From Desulfobacteraceae bacterium (GTDB taxonomy: Bacteria > Desulfobacterota > Desulfobacteria > Desulfobacterales > Desulfosalsimonadaceae), in assembly GCA_003599885.1 (NCBI GenBank), contig QZKW01000088.1, positions 124,001-188,000 on the forward strand: a DNA stretch of 64,000 bases, read 5' to 3'. Shown here in pieces: positions 33,230 to 41,584 of the stretch (the first letter of the stretch is position 1; the number at the start of each line of letters is the position of its first letter). The position numbers and the translations under genes are program-made. The notes beneath the pieces were generated by a model. The model did not search any database and had not been told where the DNA came from. It worked only from the letters and a program-made list of their open reading frames with translations.

Positions 33230-34729
33230 CTACTTGAGTTTTTCCAATGCTCTCTGATGGTATTCATTGGTTTCCAGGGGTTGCAAACGAATCACCTCAC
33301 GCCAGCGTTCCTCGGCCTTCTCGATTTGTCCGAGGCCTTCGTACACCAGACCTTCCTGAAAAAGTTTACGGGCCTGGGTTTCCAGGGACTTTGACGCCTG
33401 GGCCAGAAGGTTTTTCGTATCTTTATAGTCCGGGTTCACAAGCGCCACTTTTTGCAAAAAAGTCAGGGTCTCGGTGTAATCCTTGGCTTCATAAGCTTTT
33501 ACGCCTTTTTCATAATCGATCCCGATCTCCCCCTCCAGCTGTTTCTGGATAAGCGGAATGGCCTGACGCACATGGGCGGTTTCCGGGCACTCAATATTCA
33601 GGGCCAGGAGCGCTTCCCATTCCCGCAAGGCATCGTGGTATTTTTTCCCGTCAAAAGCTTGCTGGCCCTGATCAAAATGGTGTTTCAATTGTGTCAGGAC
33701 TTCCTCTTTCTGGCGAAGGGTGTCGGCTTCCCGGAGTTTTTCTTCCGCTTGTGCTTTTTCGACTTCTTCTTTTATCTGTTTTACCGACGGGTCTTCCGGT
33801 GCCAGAAAATCGGCCTCGGCAAGCATTTCCTGCGCTTTGGCATAGTCTTTCTGGCTGGCGGCCTGCCGGATTTTTGACAGAAGCGCGTTCAGCCTTTCCA
33901 GCCGCTGCCGTTCCTCATCTGCGGCCAGTCTTCGTTGCTCTTCAAGCGCTCTTATTTTATCGCGGCTCAGGCGAATATAGTCCAGAGCAGCTGCATTTTG
34001 CGGGTCGATGGTGACGGCCGCCTGAAAACGGACCAGGGCTTCGTTGAAATTTCCTTTGTCAAATTGTTCCCTGCCGCTCAGCAGGTAGGACTCCAGTTGG
34101 TGTTTGGTCTCCAGGTCCGTCATGACTTCTTCTTTTTTCTGCTCTGCGGGCAGGAGACTTTTTTCAGGCGCATCCGGTTCGTTTCCTGACAGGGACAGGA
34201 TGATGACCACAAAGAGAATGCAGCAAATCCCGATCCCCACCCCCATCAGCAGTTTGTTTTTTAAAAATGGCTGAATGATCCGGGAAACAGGGCTGTCCGA
34301 ATTGTCTGCCGGAATGGGAGCTCTCTGGCTGACAATGGTTCGGTCAGATGCCGGCTCACTGCTCAGCAGGATGGTGCGGTCATCTTCTATGTCAGCCGTT
34401 TCAGTATCAGAAGCCGACTCCCAGATAACCTCAATTTTAAAATCCCCGACTTGCAACACATCGCCGTTTCGTATGTTTCCCGTCAGGACTTTGACACCGT
34501 TGAGATGAATGCCGTTCTGGCTTTTCAAATCCTCGATCCGCCACTGGCCATCCCGGAAAAAAATATGGCAGTGCTCCCGGGATATCCGTTTGCTTCTCAG
34601 CAACAGGTCGCAATGCTCCGCACGGCCCACTTTGATGTCAACGTCGGTTGCAAACTGCCGCTCAAAAAAGGATTGGGCGTTTTCAAAAACTTTGAGTTTC
34701 AGCAATCGTTTATCGTCCTTCCAGTTCAT
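33230..34729 (-). CDS. Membrane FHA protein with TPR/coiled-coil periplasmic part
   Basis: 499 residues. FHA domain at about 10-105 with the phosphothreonine-pocket residues: KVGR (33-36), SREH (50-53) and SQNG (70-73). Two DRTI motifs (T119, T131) follow and may be kinase targets or FHA ligands. One transmembrane helix (161-180) leads to a long helical region with TPR-like units (YLLSGREQFDKGNFNEALVRF and others) and a Glu/Gln-rich coiled coil. It would read phosphorylation in the cytoplasm and scaffold the secretion complex on the other side of the membrane. It overlaps the next upstream FHA gene by 20 bases. Confidence 0.88.
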   Translation of the reverse strand: MNWKDDKRLLKLKVFENAQSFFERQFATDVDIKVGRAEHCDLLLRSKRISREHCHIFFRDGQWRIEDLKSQNGIHLNGVKVLTGNIRNGDVLQVGDFKIEVIWESASDTETADIEDDRTILLSSEPASDRTIVSQRAPIPADNSDSPVSRIIQPFLKNKLLMGVGIGICCILFVVIILSLSGNEPDAPEKSLLPAEQKKEEVMTDLETKHQLESYLLSGREQFDKGNFNEALVRFQAAVTIDPQNAAALDYIRLSRDKIRALEEQRRLAADEERQRLERLNALLSKIRQAASQKDYAKAQEMLAEADFLAPEDPSVKQIKEEVEKAQAEEKLREADTLRQKEEVLTQLKHHFDQGQQAFDGKKYHDALREWEALLALNIECPETAHVRQAIPLIQKQLEGEIGIDYEKGVKAYEAKDYTETLTFLQKVALVNPDYKDTKNLLAQASKSLETQARKLFQEGLVYEGLGQIEKAEERWREVIRLQPLETNEYHQRALEKLK

Positions 34730-35615
34730 TGAGGGTTTTCAGGGCATTGAGGTATTGGTCCCCGGTTTTGTCTTTTGAGAGTTCAATCACCAGCCGGAAT
34801 TCATGGGCTGCGTCGTCATAGCGCATGTATTTGTAATGCATCATGGCGTTCTGGTAGTGCGTCTTTGCCTGCGTTTCCAGCTCTTTTTCAGCGCGTAAAA
34901 ACCATACCCGGGCGTCCGGATGATCGGGATACAGGACAACCGCCTGGTTCCATTCATCCACTGCCTTGGAAAGGTTGCCGGTGTCATAAAAAAACATGCC
35001 CTGGCGGAAATGCGCGTCTGCGGTTTTTATATCTTCGGAAGAAATCGTCAGGCCGGAACCGGATGCAGGCAAGGCCGAAGGGATTTCTTCGGGACCGGGT
35101 TCGGTGGTTTGAATCCCGGGAGGATCTGTTTCCGTATTGGCTGGCATCGTGCCGGTCTCTTTTTGCGGAGAACTGTCATTGCCGCCTGAGAAAATCACCA
35201 GGATCAGCATCAGGCATACAAAGCCCAGACCCCCGAAAATGAGAATCTTTTTGCTCGTCAGAGAACTGGCGGAGGCTCCCGCCCCGCCTGTTTGTTCAAC
35301 GGCAAACAGCGTCTCGCCGATCCGGAATTGACCTTTATGCTTCAACGCAGCCGCTTGAATGGGCTTGTCCTTTATCTGGACCGGGTTGGCAGCGCTTAAG
35401 TTTTCGATCCGGATGTTTCCGGCGGTTGTTGTCAGTCGCGCATGCTGGCGGGAAACGGTTTTGTCGGAAGCATCCATACGGATGCGGCATTCTTCAGCCC
35501 GCCCGATCACGTATTCACAGTCTGCGTCTATGTGAAATTCTTTTCCCCGGTCAGGGCCCTGCAAAACGATGAGCTTGCAAAGTCCCGCTGTATTCGGGGT
35601 TTCTTTTGTACTCAT
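34710..35615 (-). CDS. Membrane FHA protein with TPR-like C-terminus
   Basis: 301 residues. FHA domain at about 12-108 (YVIGRAEECRI, VSRQHARL); the position of the usual Asn-Gly is SAANPVQI, so the last pocket motif is degenerate. A transmembrane helix (about 125-145, GGLGFVCLMLILVIF) is followed by a Thr/Pro/Glu-rich linker and two or three TPR-like helical units (ADAHFRQGMFFYDTGNLSKA, YKYMRYDDAAHEF). The layout copies the 499-residue neighbour, so the two may be paralogues forming a pair. It overlaps the neighbouring genes on both sides. Confidence 0.85.
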   Translation of the reverse strand: MSTKETPNTAGLCKLIVLQGPDRGKEFHIDADCEYVIGRAEECRIRMDASDKTVSRQHARLTTTAGNIRIENLSAANPVQIKDKPIQAAALKHKGQFRIGETLFAVEQTGGAGASASSLTSKKILIFGGLGFVCLMLILVIFSGGNDSSPQKETGTMPANTETDPPGIQTTEPGPEEIPSALPASGSGLTISSEDIKTADAHFRQGMFFYDTGNLSKAVDEWNQAVVLYPDHPDARVWFLRAEKELETQAKTHYQNAMMHYKYMRYDDAAHEFRLVIELSKDKTGDQYLNALKTLNELEGR

Positions 35616-37066
35616 GATATGTTGTCCTCAAAAACCAGTGTTACATTATTTTTTTCAGCCGGATTCTCGATGCGCCGCAGGGTATAGGTTTTTTCTCCCT
35701 GAACAACCGTCAGCATCTCTTCGTTCTTCGCTTCCATAAGCTGGGAAACCGCCTGAATCATGTCCGCATCAAAGGCTTCGATCAAGTGCATGCCTGCTTT
35801 GCGATCGGGCGAACCCGGCAATTGGCCAAAATTGTCTGAAATCCGGCGCAGGGTATAGGTTTCCCGGTCGATCACGCACCAGGGGGATTTTAGTTCATTC
35901 ATCTGTGGCGGGGATGATCCGATTGATTCGCTCTTTTGATGTAAACCCATATCCGGTGCCGGTGATGCTGAAGCAGGTATCCTTTCCGTCGAGGGATGAT
36001 TGTTTTCCTCTGGAATGGGTGCGGATGGCGGTTTTCGCATCAGCAGGCGGTCAAAGGCCCGTTTCAGATGGTCCAGTTCTTTGTATGGCGCTTTAAAGTC
36101 CAGCGCAGCGCGGCCTTCCTTGATGGCGACTTCCACGTGTTCATTCAGCGCAATCAGGGGATTCAGGAAGGCTTTGGTCATCAGGTAGGACACCAGAATG
36201 CTAAGACAAAAAAGGATTGTCAACAGAAAATAGCCCATTCCGCCCATGCCAATCGTTTCTCCCGCCGCCGGGAGGCCTGCAAAACCGACAATCGCTGCGC
36301 CAAGCGTCTGGGTCTGCTGGCGCACCGGATAAAAAATGATCTTTTCGTTTTGAGCGCCTTCTCCAATGGTCAGTTTTCCTTCCTTAAATGCCTGGGCCAG
36401 GGCTTCCCAGTCGAAAAAATCGCCCTGTTTTTCCTTGGGGGCGATGATCCGGCCATCGGCGTCAACAACCACCGCATAGATGACCCCGTCTTCTGCGTTT
36501 ACCGGAGTGACCCGCACCATAGCGCTGGTTCTGTCAGCTAAAAATGGCCGGTTAATTTCTCCCAGATAGCGTGCCAGCAGGATGCCTGTTTTTAAAACTT
36601 CCTCTCGCTGAAAGCCTGTGGCCTGTTTTTTGAGGGGGAGGTATCCGGCGATAAGGGTGAACAGCATGATAGCGAAAACGAGCGCAAAAGAGCTGGCTTT
36701 AATATTCGCGAGAGAAATGATTTGGATTCTATTTAAAAAACCTCCGGCTTGATTTCCCTTTTCCGGTTTCGGCCGGGAGGCATCCGTGATTCTGAGCGTG
36801 AACGGCTTAATTTCGATGTCTAAGGTGTTTTGAAACGTTTGTTCCGCAATTTTTTTCCCCTGGTGGAAAATTCCGTTGGCGCTGCCCGCGTCTTTTATTA
36901 TAAAGGTACCCTGCTCGATGGTTAATGTGGCATGGGTTTTGGATACGGCCGCATCCGCCAGAAGAATATCCGATGACGGGTCCCGGCCCAGCCGATATGT
37001 CCCGTCCGCCAGAGAGCGGGTTTCCCGCAATTTTCCGTCTTGAAAAATTTGAATATCCCTGCTCAT
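35612..37066 (-). CDS. Membrane FHA sensor with extracytoplasmic domain and HAMP-like region
   Basis: About 484 residues from the ATG at 37066, five bases after the TadC stop, with GGTGA upstream. N-terminal FHA domain (YRLGRDPSSDILL, SKTHATL, SANGIFH). TM1 (ASSFALVFAIMLFTLIAG) and TM2 (MGYFLLTILFCLSILVSYL) flank an extracytoplasmic domain of about 115 residues with a Cache-like look (GVIYAVVVDADGRIIAP). A HAMP-like stretch follows TM2 (LNPLIALNEHVEVAI), then a Pro/Ser linker and a small C-terminal PAS-like or domain-swap module (ETYTLRRI appears at two places). It resembles a chemoreceptor-style sensor whose output is a phosphopeptide-binding domain. Overlap with the next gene is four bases (ATGA). 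Confidence 0.8.
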   Translation of the reverse strand: MSRDIQIFQDGKLRETRSLADGTYRLGRDPSSDILLADAAVSKTHATLTIEQGTFIIKDAGSANGIFHQGKKIAEQTFQNTLDIEIKPFTLRITDASRPKPEKGNQAGGFLNRIQIISLANIKASSFALVFAIMLFTLIAGYLPLKKQATGFQREEVLKTGILLARYLGEINRPFLADRTSAMVRVTPVNAEDGVIYAVVVDADGRIIAPKEKQGDFFDWEALAQAFKEGKLTIGEGAQNEKIIFYPVRQQTQTLGAAIVGFAGLPAAGETIGMGGMGYFLLTILFCLSILVSYLMTKAFLNPLIALNEHVEVAIKEGRAALDFKAPYKELDHLKRAFDRLLMRKPPSAPIPEENNHPSTERIPASASPAPDMGLHQKSESIGSSPPQMNELKSPWCVIDRETYTLRRISDNFGQLPGSPDRKAGMHLIEAFDADMIQAVSQLMEAKNEEMLTVVQGEKTYTLRRIENPAEKNNVTLVFEDNIS

Positions 37067-37071
37067 GCCAA

Positions 37072-37956
37072 TCACCCGGTGATCCATTTAACCAGATAAG
37101 GACCGAATATCACAATAAAAATGATGGGAAAAATAAACACCATCATGGGGATCAGCAGTTTTTGAGATGCCTGTGCCCCGATTTTTTCCGCTTTCAAAAA
37201 CCGCTCCGAGCGCATCCGATCCGCCTGGGATTTTAAAACATCGGCAATGCTGGACCCCATTTTATTGGCCTGGATCAGAATGGAGGCAAAGGAATCCAGT
37301 TCCATCAGGTCGACCCGGTCCGCCATGACCTTGAGCGCTTCCACCCGGGACCGGCCCAGTTTGATGTTCTGGTCCATGAGGTACAACTCCACAACAAAGG
37401 GGTCCTTATCGTGCCGGTAAATATCGCAAACTTTCTGGACTGCCGCATTAAACGACAGGCCCGCCTCTACGGAAAGGGACAGCATGTCCACCACATCCGG
37501 CATGCTCAGTTTGATTCTTTCCTGGCGTTGGGTTTTTTTTTCGCGGAGCCACAGATAGGGATAGACCAGCCCAAACGCCGCAGACAGGGTGATGGTGACC
37601 GTGCTGTCTGATAATACCATCCCAACGATTCCGAAAAGGAGCATGACCGTGATCTGAAACCCGATTATATCATCGCCGGTCACCTGGTTTTCAAGCCCTG
37701 CGGTGATCACATAGCTCTGCACCCGGCGTTTATAGCCGGGAACAGGCAGCCGATGGACAAAGGGTGTCAATATCCGGTAAAATGGCTGGAAAATAAGAAT
37801 GAAACCCGAATCTTCCGTCGCGTCGAATTCAGCGGTTTTCTGTTTTCCCGTTGCGTCCGGACGGATACTTCCGGATACCAGGGTATAAATCAGATACCCC
37901 ACCCCACAGAAAAACAATAAATAACCCAATGGGTTGATGAAACTCATCATGACCAT
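37072..37956 (-). CDS. tadC: TadC-like type II secretion F-domain inner-membrane protein
   Basis: 294 residues. Four hydrophobic segments and a T2SSF domain in the C-terminal half (MPDVVDMLSLSVEAGLSFNAAVQ, LGRSRVEALKVMADRV, ASILIQANKMGSSIADVLK). TadC and TadB form the inner-membrane platform of Tad pilus or secretion machines and couple to the ATPase. It is separated from TadB by three genes, including a second ATPase, which is unusual since tadB and tadC are normally adjacent. Confidence 0.85.
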   Translation of the reverse strand: MVMMSFINPLGYLLFFCGVGYLIYTLVSGSIRPDATGKQKTAEFDATEDSGFILIFQPFYRILTPFVHRLPVPGYKRRVQSYVITAGLENQVTGDDIIGFQITVMLLFGIVGMVLSDSTVTITLSAAFGLVYPYLWLREKKTQRQERIKLSMPDVVDMLSLSVEAGLSFNAAVQKVCDIYRHDKDPFVVELYLMDQNIKLGRSRVEALKVMADRVDLMELDSFASILIQANKMGSSIADVLKSQADRMRSERFLKAEKIGAQASQKLLIPMMVFIFPIIFIVIFGPYLVKWITG

Positions 37957-37986
37957 TCTCTCTGTATTAAGATTTGTTGCAACTGT

Positions 37987-39696
37987 TCAACTCTCCATGG
38001 TAACGCGCAATACTTCTTCAATGGTTGTGACGCCTGCGGCCAGTTTGTGAAGCGCTGCATCCCGCAAGGTCGTCATTCCGTCTTCCACAGCCGCAGCTTT
38101 CAATACCCTTGCCGGTTGGTCCTTAAGAATCAAATCAACGATCCGGTCATTCACCTGGAGCAGTTCATAAATCCCCATGCGGCCGTTGTAACCGGTGCCG
38201 GAACATTCCGGACAGCCCACAGCCTTAAAAATCCCTGTTTCGCCGGGCTTTATGCCCAAAACTTTCATGACCTCGATTTCCGGTTCACTTGCCTGTTTAC
38301 AGGTTTCGCATAACCGCCGCATGAGGCGCTGTGCAATGACCGTCACCTGGGCTGAAGCTACCAGGTAAGGCGGGATCCCCATATTGACGAGCCGGTTGAT
38401 CGCCCCGGCGGCGTCGTTGGTATGCAGGGTTGAGAGTACCAGATGACCGGTCATGGCGGCCTTCAGCGCAATATCGGCGGTTTCCGCGTCACGGATTTCA
38501 CCGACCATGATAATGTCCGGATCCTGCCGTAAAAAAGACCGCAGCGCCTCATTAAAGGTGAGCCCGTTGTCTGCTGAGCAACTGACCTGGGTCAGACCGT
38601 TGAGTTTGTATTCCACCGGGTCCTCGGCCGTGACGATGTTGACGGTGTCCGCGTTCAACTGGTTGAGCACGGCATACAGGGTGGAGGATTTCCCGCTGCC
38701 TGTGGGACCGGTGACCAGAAGCAGGCCGGTGGGATGGCGGATCGTGTCTTCCAGCAGCCGCTCGTCCCTGGTTTCCAGACCTAAGTTTTTAAATGTCAGT
38801 TGTTTTTTGTCCCGTTCCAGAATGCGCATGACGATTTTCTCGCCATACAAGGCGGGCAGCGATGACACGCGGATATCCACGACCCGGTTTTTAATCAGCC
38901 CGAAATTGATGCTCCCGTCCTGGGGCAGGGACCGTTCATTCATGTCCATTCGGGCGATCATTTTCAGCCTCGGAATGATCGCGTCTTTAAACACCGGCGG
39001 CCAGGTAAAGGCGGTCTGCATGACCCCGTCTTTGCGAAACCGGATGCGAAAATCATGTTCCCGCGGTTCCATATGCAGATCGCTGGCCCCGCTCTTTACA
39101 AGGGAGTTCATGACGTATTGCAGGAGCCGGACCAGATGGGCGTCATTGATCAGGGCAAGGGGCTCGGCCCGGCTGGTTTTGAGCCGGTTGAGCGATTGAA
39201 GGGCCAGCTCAGTCAGCCGTTCGGCTTTTTCTTCCATGGGTTCGGCAATGTCCGTCCGGCCCGCATAATATCGCTCGATGGCGCTCCGAATGGCTGTTCC
39301 ATTAGAGCAATAGGGCCTGATCCGTGATCCGGTCACCGCTTCGAGGTGACGCAGGCTGGTTTCATCCTGGGGCATGGCCATAACCACATGGACAAAGTCG
39401 TTTTCATGTTTTACCGGAAACACGGTTTCTTCCCGGGCAACGACCGAAGGCAGCAGAAGGGTGATATGCTCGATAAAAACCGGATCAAATGAGACAAAGG
39501 ACGGGTCAAGGGCCTGAACGCCGGTGATTTCTTCAAGCACCGAATTGACCAGGGCCGGTTCCGCAAGTCCCTGTTCAATCAGGTAATCCGATATCAGCCG
39601 CTGCTCAAGATCCGGCACCGCGCCGATGGTGATCCCCCGGACCTGAAAGGCTTTGAACAGTTTTTTGTTGAATGCTACAATGCCGTCGCGGTTCAA
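37987..39696 (-). CDS. GspE/PilB-type secretion ATPase
   Basis: 569 residues. N-terminal GspE-N/MshEN-like domains (to about 170), then the AAA-type hexameric ATPase with Walker A (GPTGSGKSS), Asp box, Walker B (DPDIIMVGEIRDAETAD) and His box (STLHTNDA). The C-terminus has the two CxxC pairs of the GspE zinc-binding subdomain (CETC and CPEC) and YNGRMGIYELL. This is a type II secretion/type IV pilus extension ATPase, not a TadA/CpaF enzyme; a TadA-type ATPase is also encoded in the same run. It lies between a thioredoxin-fold lipoprotein and tadC. Confidence 0.92.
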   Translation of the reverse strand: MNRDGIVAFNKKLFKAFQVRGITIGAVPDLEQRLISDYLIEQGLAEPALVNSVLEEITGVQALDPSFVSFDPVFIEHITLLLPSVVAREETVFPVKHENDFVHVVMAMPQDETSLRHLEAVTGSRIRPYCSNGTAIRSAIERYYAGRTDIAEPMEEKAERLTELALQSLNRLKTSRAEPLALINDAHLVRLLQYVMNSLVKSGASDLHMEPREHDFRIRFRKDGVMQTAFTWPPVFKDAIIPRLKMIARMDMNERSLPQDGSINFGLIKNRVVDIRVSSLPALYGEKIVMRILERDKKQLTFKNLGLETRDERLLEDTIRHPTGLLLVTGPTGSGKSSTLYAVLNQLNADTVNIVTAEDPVEYKLNGLTQVSCSADNGLTFNEALRSFLRQDPDIIMVGEIRDAETADIALKAAMTGHLVLSTLHTNDAAGAINRLVNMGIPPYLVASAQVTVIAQRLMRRLCETCKQASEPEIEVMKVLGIKPGETGIFKAVGCPECSGTGYNGRMGIYELLQVNDRIVDLILKDQPARVLKAAAVEDGMTTLRDAALHKLAAGVTTIEEVLRVTMES

Positions 39697-39708
39697 ACAG
39701 AATACCCC

Positions 39709-40236
39709 TTAATAGTTGCCGACATTCAGTTTATACCCGTTTCTGAAAAAATAGGTGTAGTCTCCGGAATACTCGGATTTTTCCAGATCCATGGCGTTTT
39801 TCAGAAACCACAGTTCGAGATCGTCGTTCCATTTGGCCCGTTCATTTTCGCTCGGCGGAATGCCTTTGATGCGGTCGACTTCCGCACCGTTCCGATAAAG
39901 AATCACGGTGGGCAGCATTTCCAGGTTGAACCGGGAGGTATCGTCGGTCACCTGCCAGTGAAACATGGCGAATTTCGCTTTTTCCGGGTATTTATCCGCC
40001 AGCCATTCCAGGCGGCGCTTCATGTCAAGGGACTGCCAGTATTGGGTATTGTAAAACAAAACAATGGCTGCGCCTTCATAGGACGTGATCTCATCGGCAA
40101 AGGTCTGGTGATTGACCGGCAAAAGGGGAGACTCCGGGGAAGATGACCCAAAGCCGAATGGCCCGCCGCCGGCGCAAGCCGACAATAAAACCGCCGAAAT
40201 GACTATCATAAGGGCTGATTTAATGATTTTTACCAT
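39709..40236 (-). CDS. Thioredoxin-fold lipoprotein without CxxC
   Basis: 175 residues. The leader ends in a clear lipobox (LLSAC, Cys21). The rest has a thioredoxin-like pattern: IVLFYNTQYWQS at the strand-active-site position, KFAMFHWQVTDD and LPTVILYRNGAEVDRIKG with the conserved cis-Pro-like LPT. The CxxC is replaced by NTQYW, so it cannot act as a disulfide oxidoreductase; a binding or chaperone role is more likely. The C-terminus ends with tyrosine-rich YTYFFRNGYKLNVGNY. It lies directly after the NPY-repeat protein. Confidence 0.7.
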   Translation of the reverse strand: MVKIIKSALMIVISAVLLSACAGGGPFGFGSSSPESPLLPVNHQTFADEITSYEGAAIVLFYNTQYWQSLDMKRRLEWLADKYPEKAKFAMFHWQVTDDTSRFNLEMLPTVILYRNGAEVDRIKGIPPSENERAKWNDDLELWFLKNAMDLEKSEYSGDYTYFFRNGYKLNVGNY

Positions 40237-40246
40237 TTCATGAACC

Positions 40247-41503
40247 TTATTTGTAGGGGTTTACATACTCGCCGTATGGATTTTTATAATCGCCGTATGG
40301 ATTGGCGTAGTCCTTGTAGGGGTTTTTCCATCCCGGCGACTGCTGATTGGTCGATCGGGTTTGACCACTGCCCGGCTGGGGACCCAAGGCCACCCCCGGC
40401 TGTTGATCGTTGCCGGCGCCTGTTTTGGTTCCGCCGCCGGGCATCACGTTTACCGCGCCAACTCTGGGGCCGGGGTTGCGGAATATGGGGCGCTGCTGCT
40501 CCGGGTGTGCATTCCATACCGTCTTGATTTCGTTGATGATCTGCTGGTTGGTTTTTCCATTGGTATCGATTCCCAGCCGGGTCGCTTCGGCGGTAATCTT
40601 ATCCCGCCGCCACTGGGCTTCCCGGTCAAGTTGTTCATCCAGCCTGTCGAAGGCTTCATTCATGTCGCTGAAGAGCCAGTCTGTCCACCATGAGCGGACC
40701 CGGTCGGTATTGACGGTAAGGTCGACACCGGTGGTGATTTTTTCACCCGGGCCGGTTTCCCGTTCATGCTTTCCTGAAAATTTGACCCCCCAGTTGGTCA
40801 TGGCGATAATGTCTTCAATGCCGCGAACAATTGCCCATTCACTTCGGGGGTTCCATTCCGGGTCATATAAATCATCTGCGGACCGGCTGGTGTCCAGCCC
40901 GATGGTTTGCTCCACTTCACCTTTAAATCCGCCGGCAGTCGGCGTTTCCGCCTTCTGGCCATATGTAACTTTTACTTCCGGTTTTTCCCATGTGCCTTCA
41001 ACCGCGATGGTCCCGGATTGTGAAACACCGCCCGGCATTTTTTTTTCAACTTTAATTTCCTTGATCCCGATAGGAGCAGCAGGGTCATACTGAACCTCAA
41101 TCGCTCCGACGTTTTCCTTTTCAATTTTCACTTTAACCGGAATTTTGCTTTTGTGGTCCCATCCCGCCAGATCCAGCATATCAAATTCCAGAGAGACCTT
41201 TCCTTTGCCATCGATGTCGGCAACAGTGACCTCATAGGTCATGCCGACCTTGACACCGGTTTTATCTTCCATTTCCTTGGAGATTTGTTTTATTTTTTCC
41301 ATATTGTCTTTTAATAACTGTTGTATCTGGCTTTCTATATCCGGCAAACCGACCTGGATCACCTGGCGCAGATCCATTTGTGGGTTGGGAGAAAGGATGA
41401 TGTCCTCCCAGTTCGTTGCGGCGTGAACGAATGGAGCAGATAAGAAAGCGCTCCAGAAAAAGAACAGACCGGCAATTACAGACCTCAAAGGTATTGTTTT
41501 CAT
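40247..41503 (-). CDS. Exported protein with NPY(K/G) C-terminal repeats
   Basis: 418 residues. Signal peptide (SVIAGLFFFWSAFLSAPFVHA). The central part is beta-rich with many short Lys/Glu-rich strands (VKVKIEKENVGAIEVQYDP, VKVTYGQKAETP). A helical segment with many Arg/Asp/Glu (about 285-335) follows, then a Gly/Pro/Gln-rich disordered stretch and four NPY repeats at the end. No known domain is recognised. It lies between TadB and the lipoprotein within the Tad run, so it may be a periplasmic or surface component of the machine. Confidence 0.65.
   Translation of the reverse strand: MKTIPLRSVIAGLFFFWSAFLSAPFVHAATNWEDIILSPNPQMDLRQVIQVGLPDIESQIQQLLKDNMEKIKQISKEMEDKTGVKVGMTYEVTVADIDGKGKVSLEFDMLDLAGWDHKSKIPVKVKIEKENVGAIEVQYDPAAPIGIKEIKVEKKMPGGVSQSGTIAVEGTWEKPEVKVTYGQKAETPTAGGFKGEVEQTIGLDTSRSADDLYDPEWNPRSEWAIVRGIEDIIAMTNWGVKFSGKHERETGPGEKITTGVDLTVNTDRVRSWWTDWLFSDMNEAFDRLDEQLDREAQWRRDKITAEATRLGIDTNGKTNQQIINEIKTVWNAHPEQQRPIFRNPGPRVGAVNVMPGGGTKTGAGNDQQPGVALGPQPGSGQTRSTNQQSPGWKNPYKDYANPYGDYKNPYGEYVNPYK
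40250..40324 (-). repeat. Heptad peptide repeat NPY-x-x-Y-x
   Basis: The last 25 codons encode NPYKDYA, NPYGDYK, NPYGEYV and a final NPYK. The period is seven residues (21 bases) and the DNA is repetitive too. Confidence 0.85.
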
Positions 41504-41584
41504 TAGGTACCTCTTTGGGGTTTAAATTTTTTTGTCTGGCTGTAAATAAATATCCAATTACTTAACAACTTAAAAAATACGAGT

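Noticed and set aside
39709-40236. Active disulfide oxidoreductase of the thioredoxin family
   Set aside because: No CxxC at the active site; the only cysteine is the lipobox Cys21.
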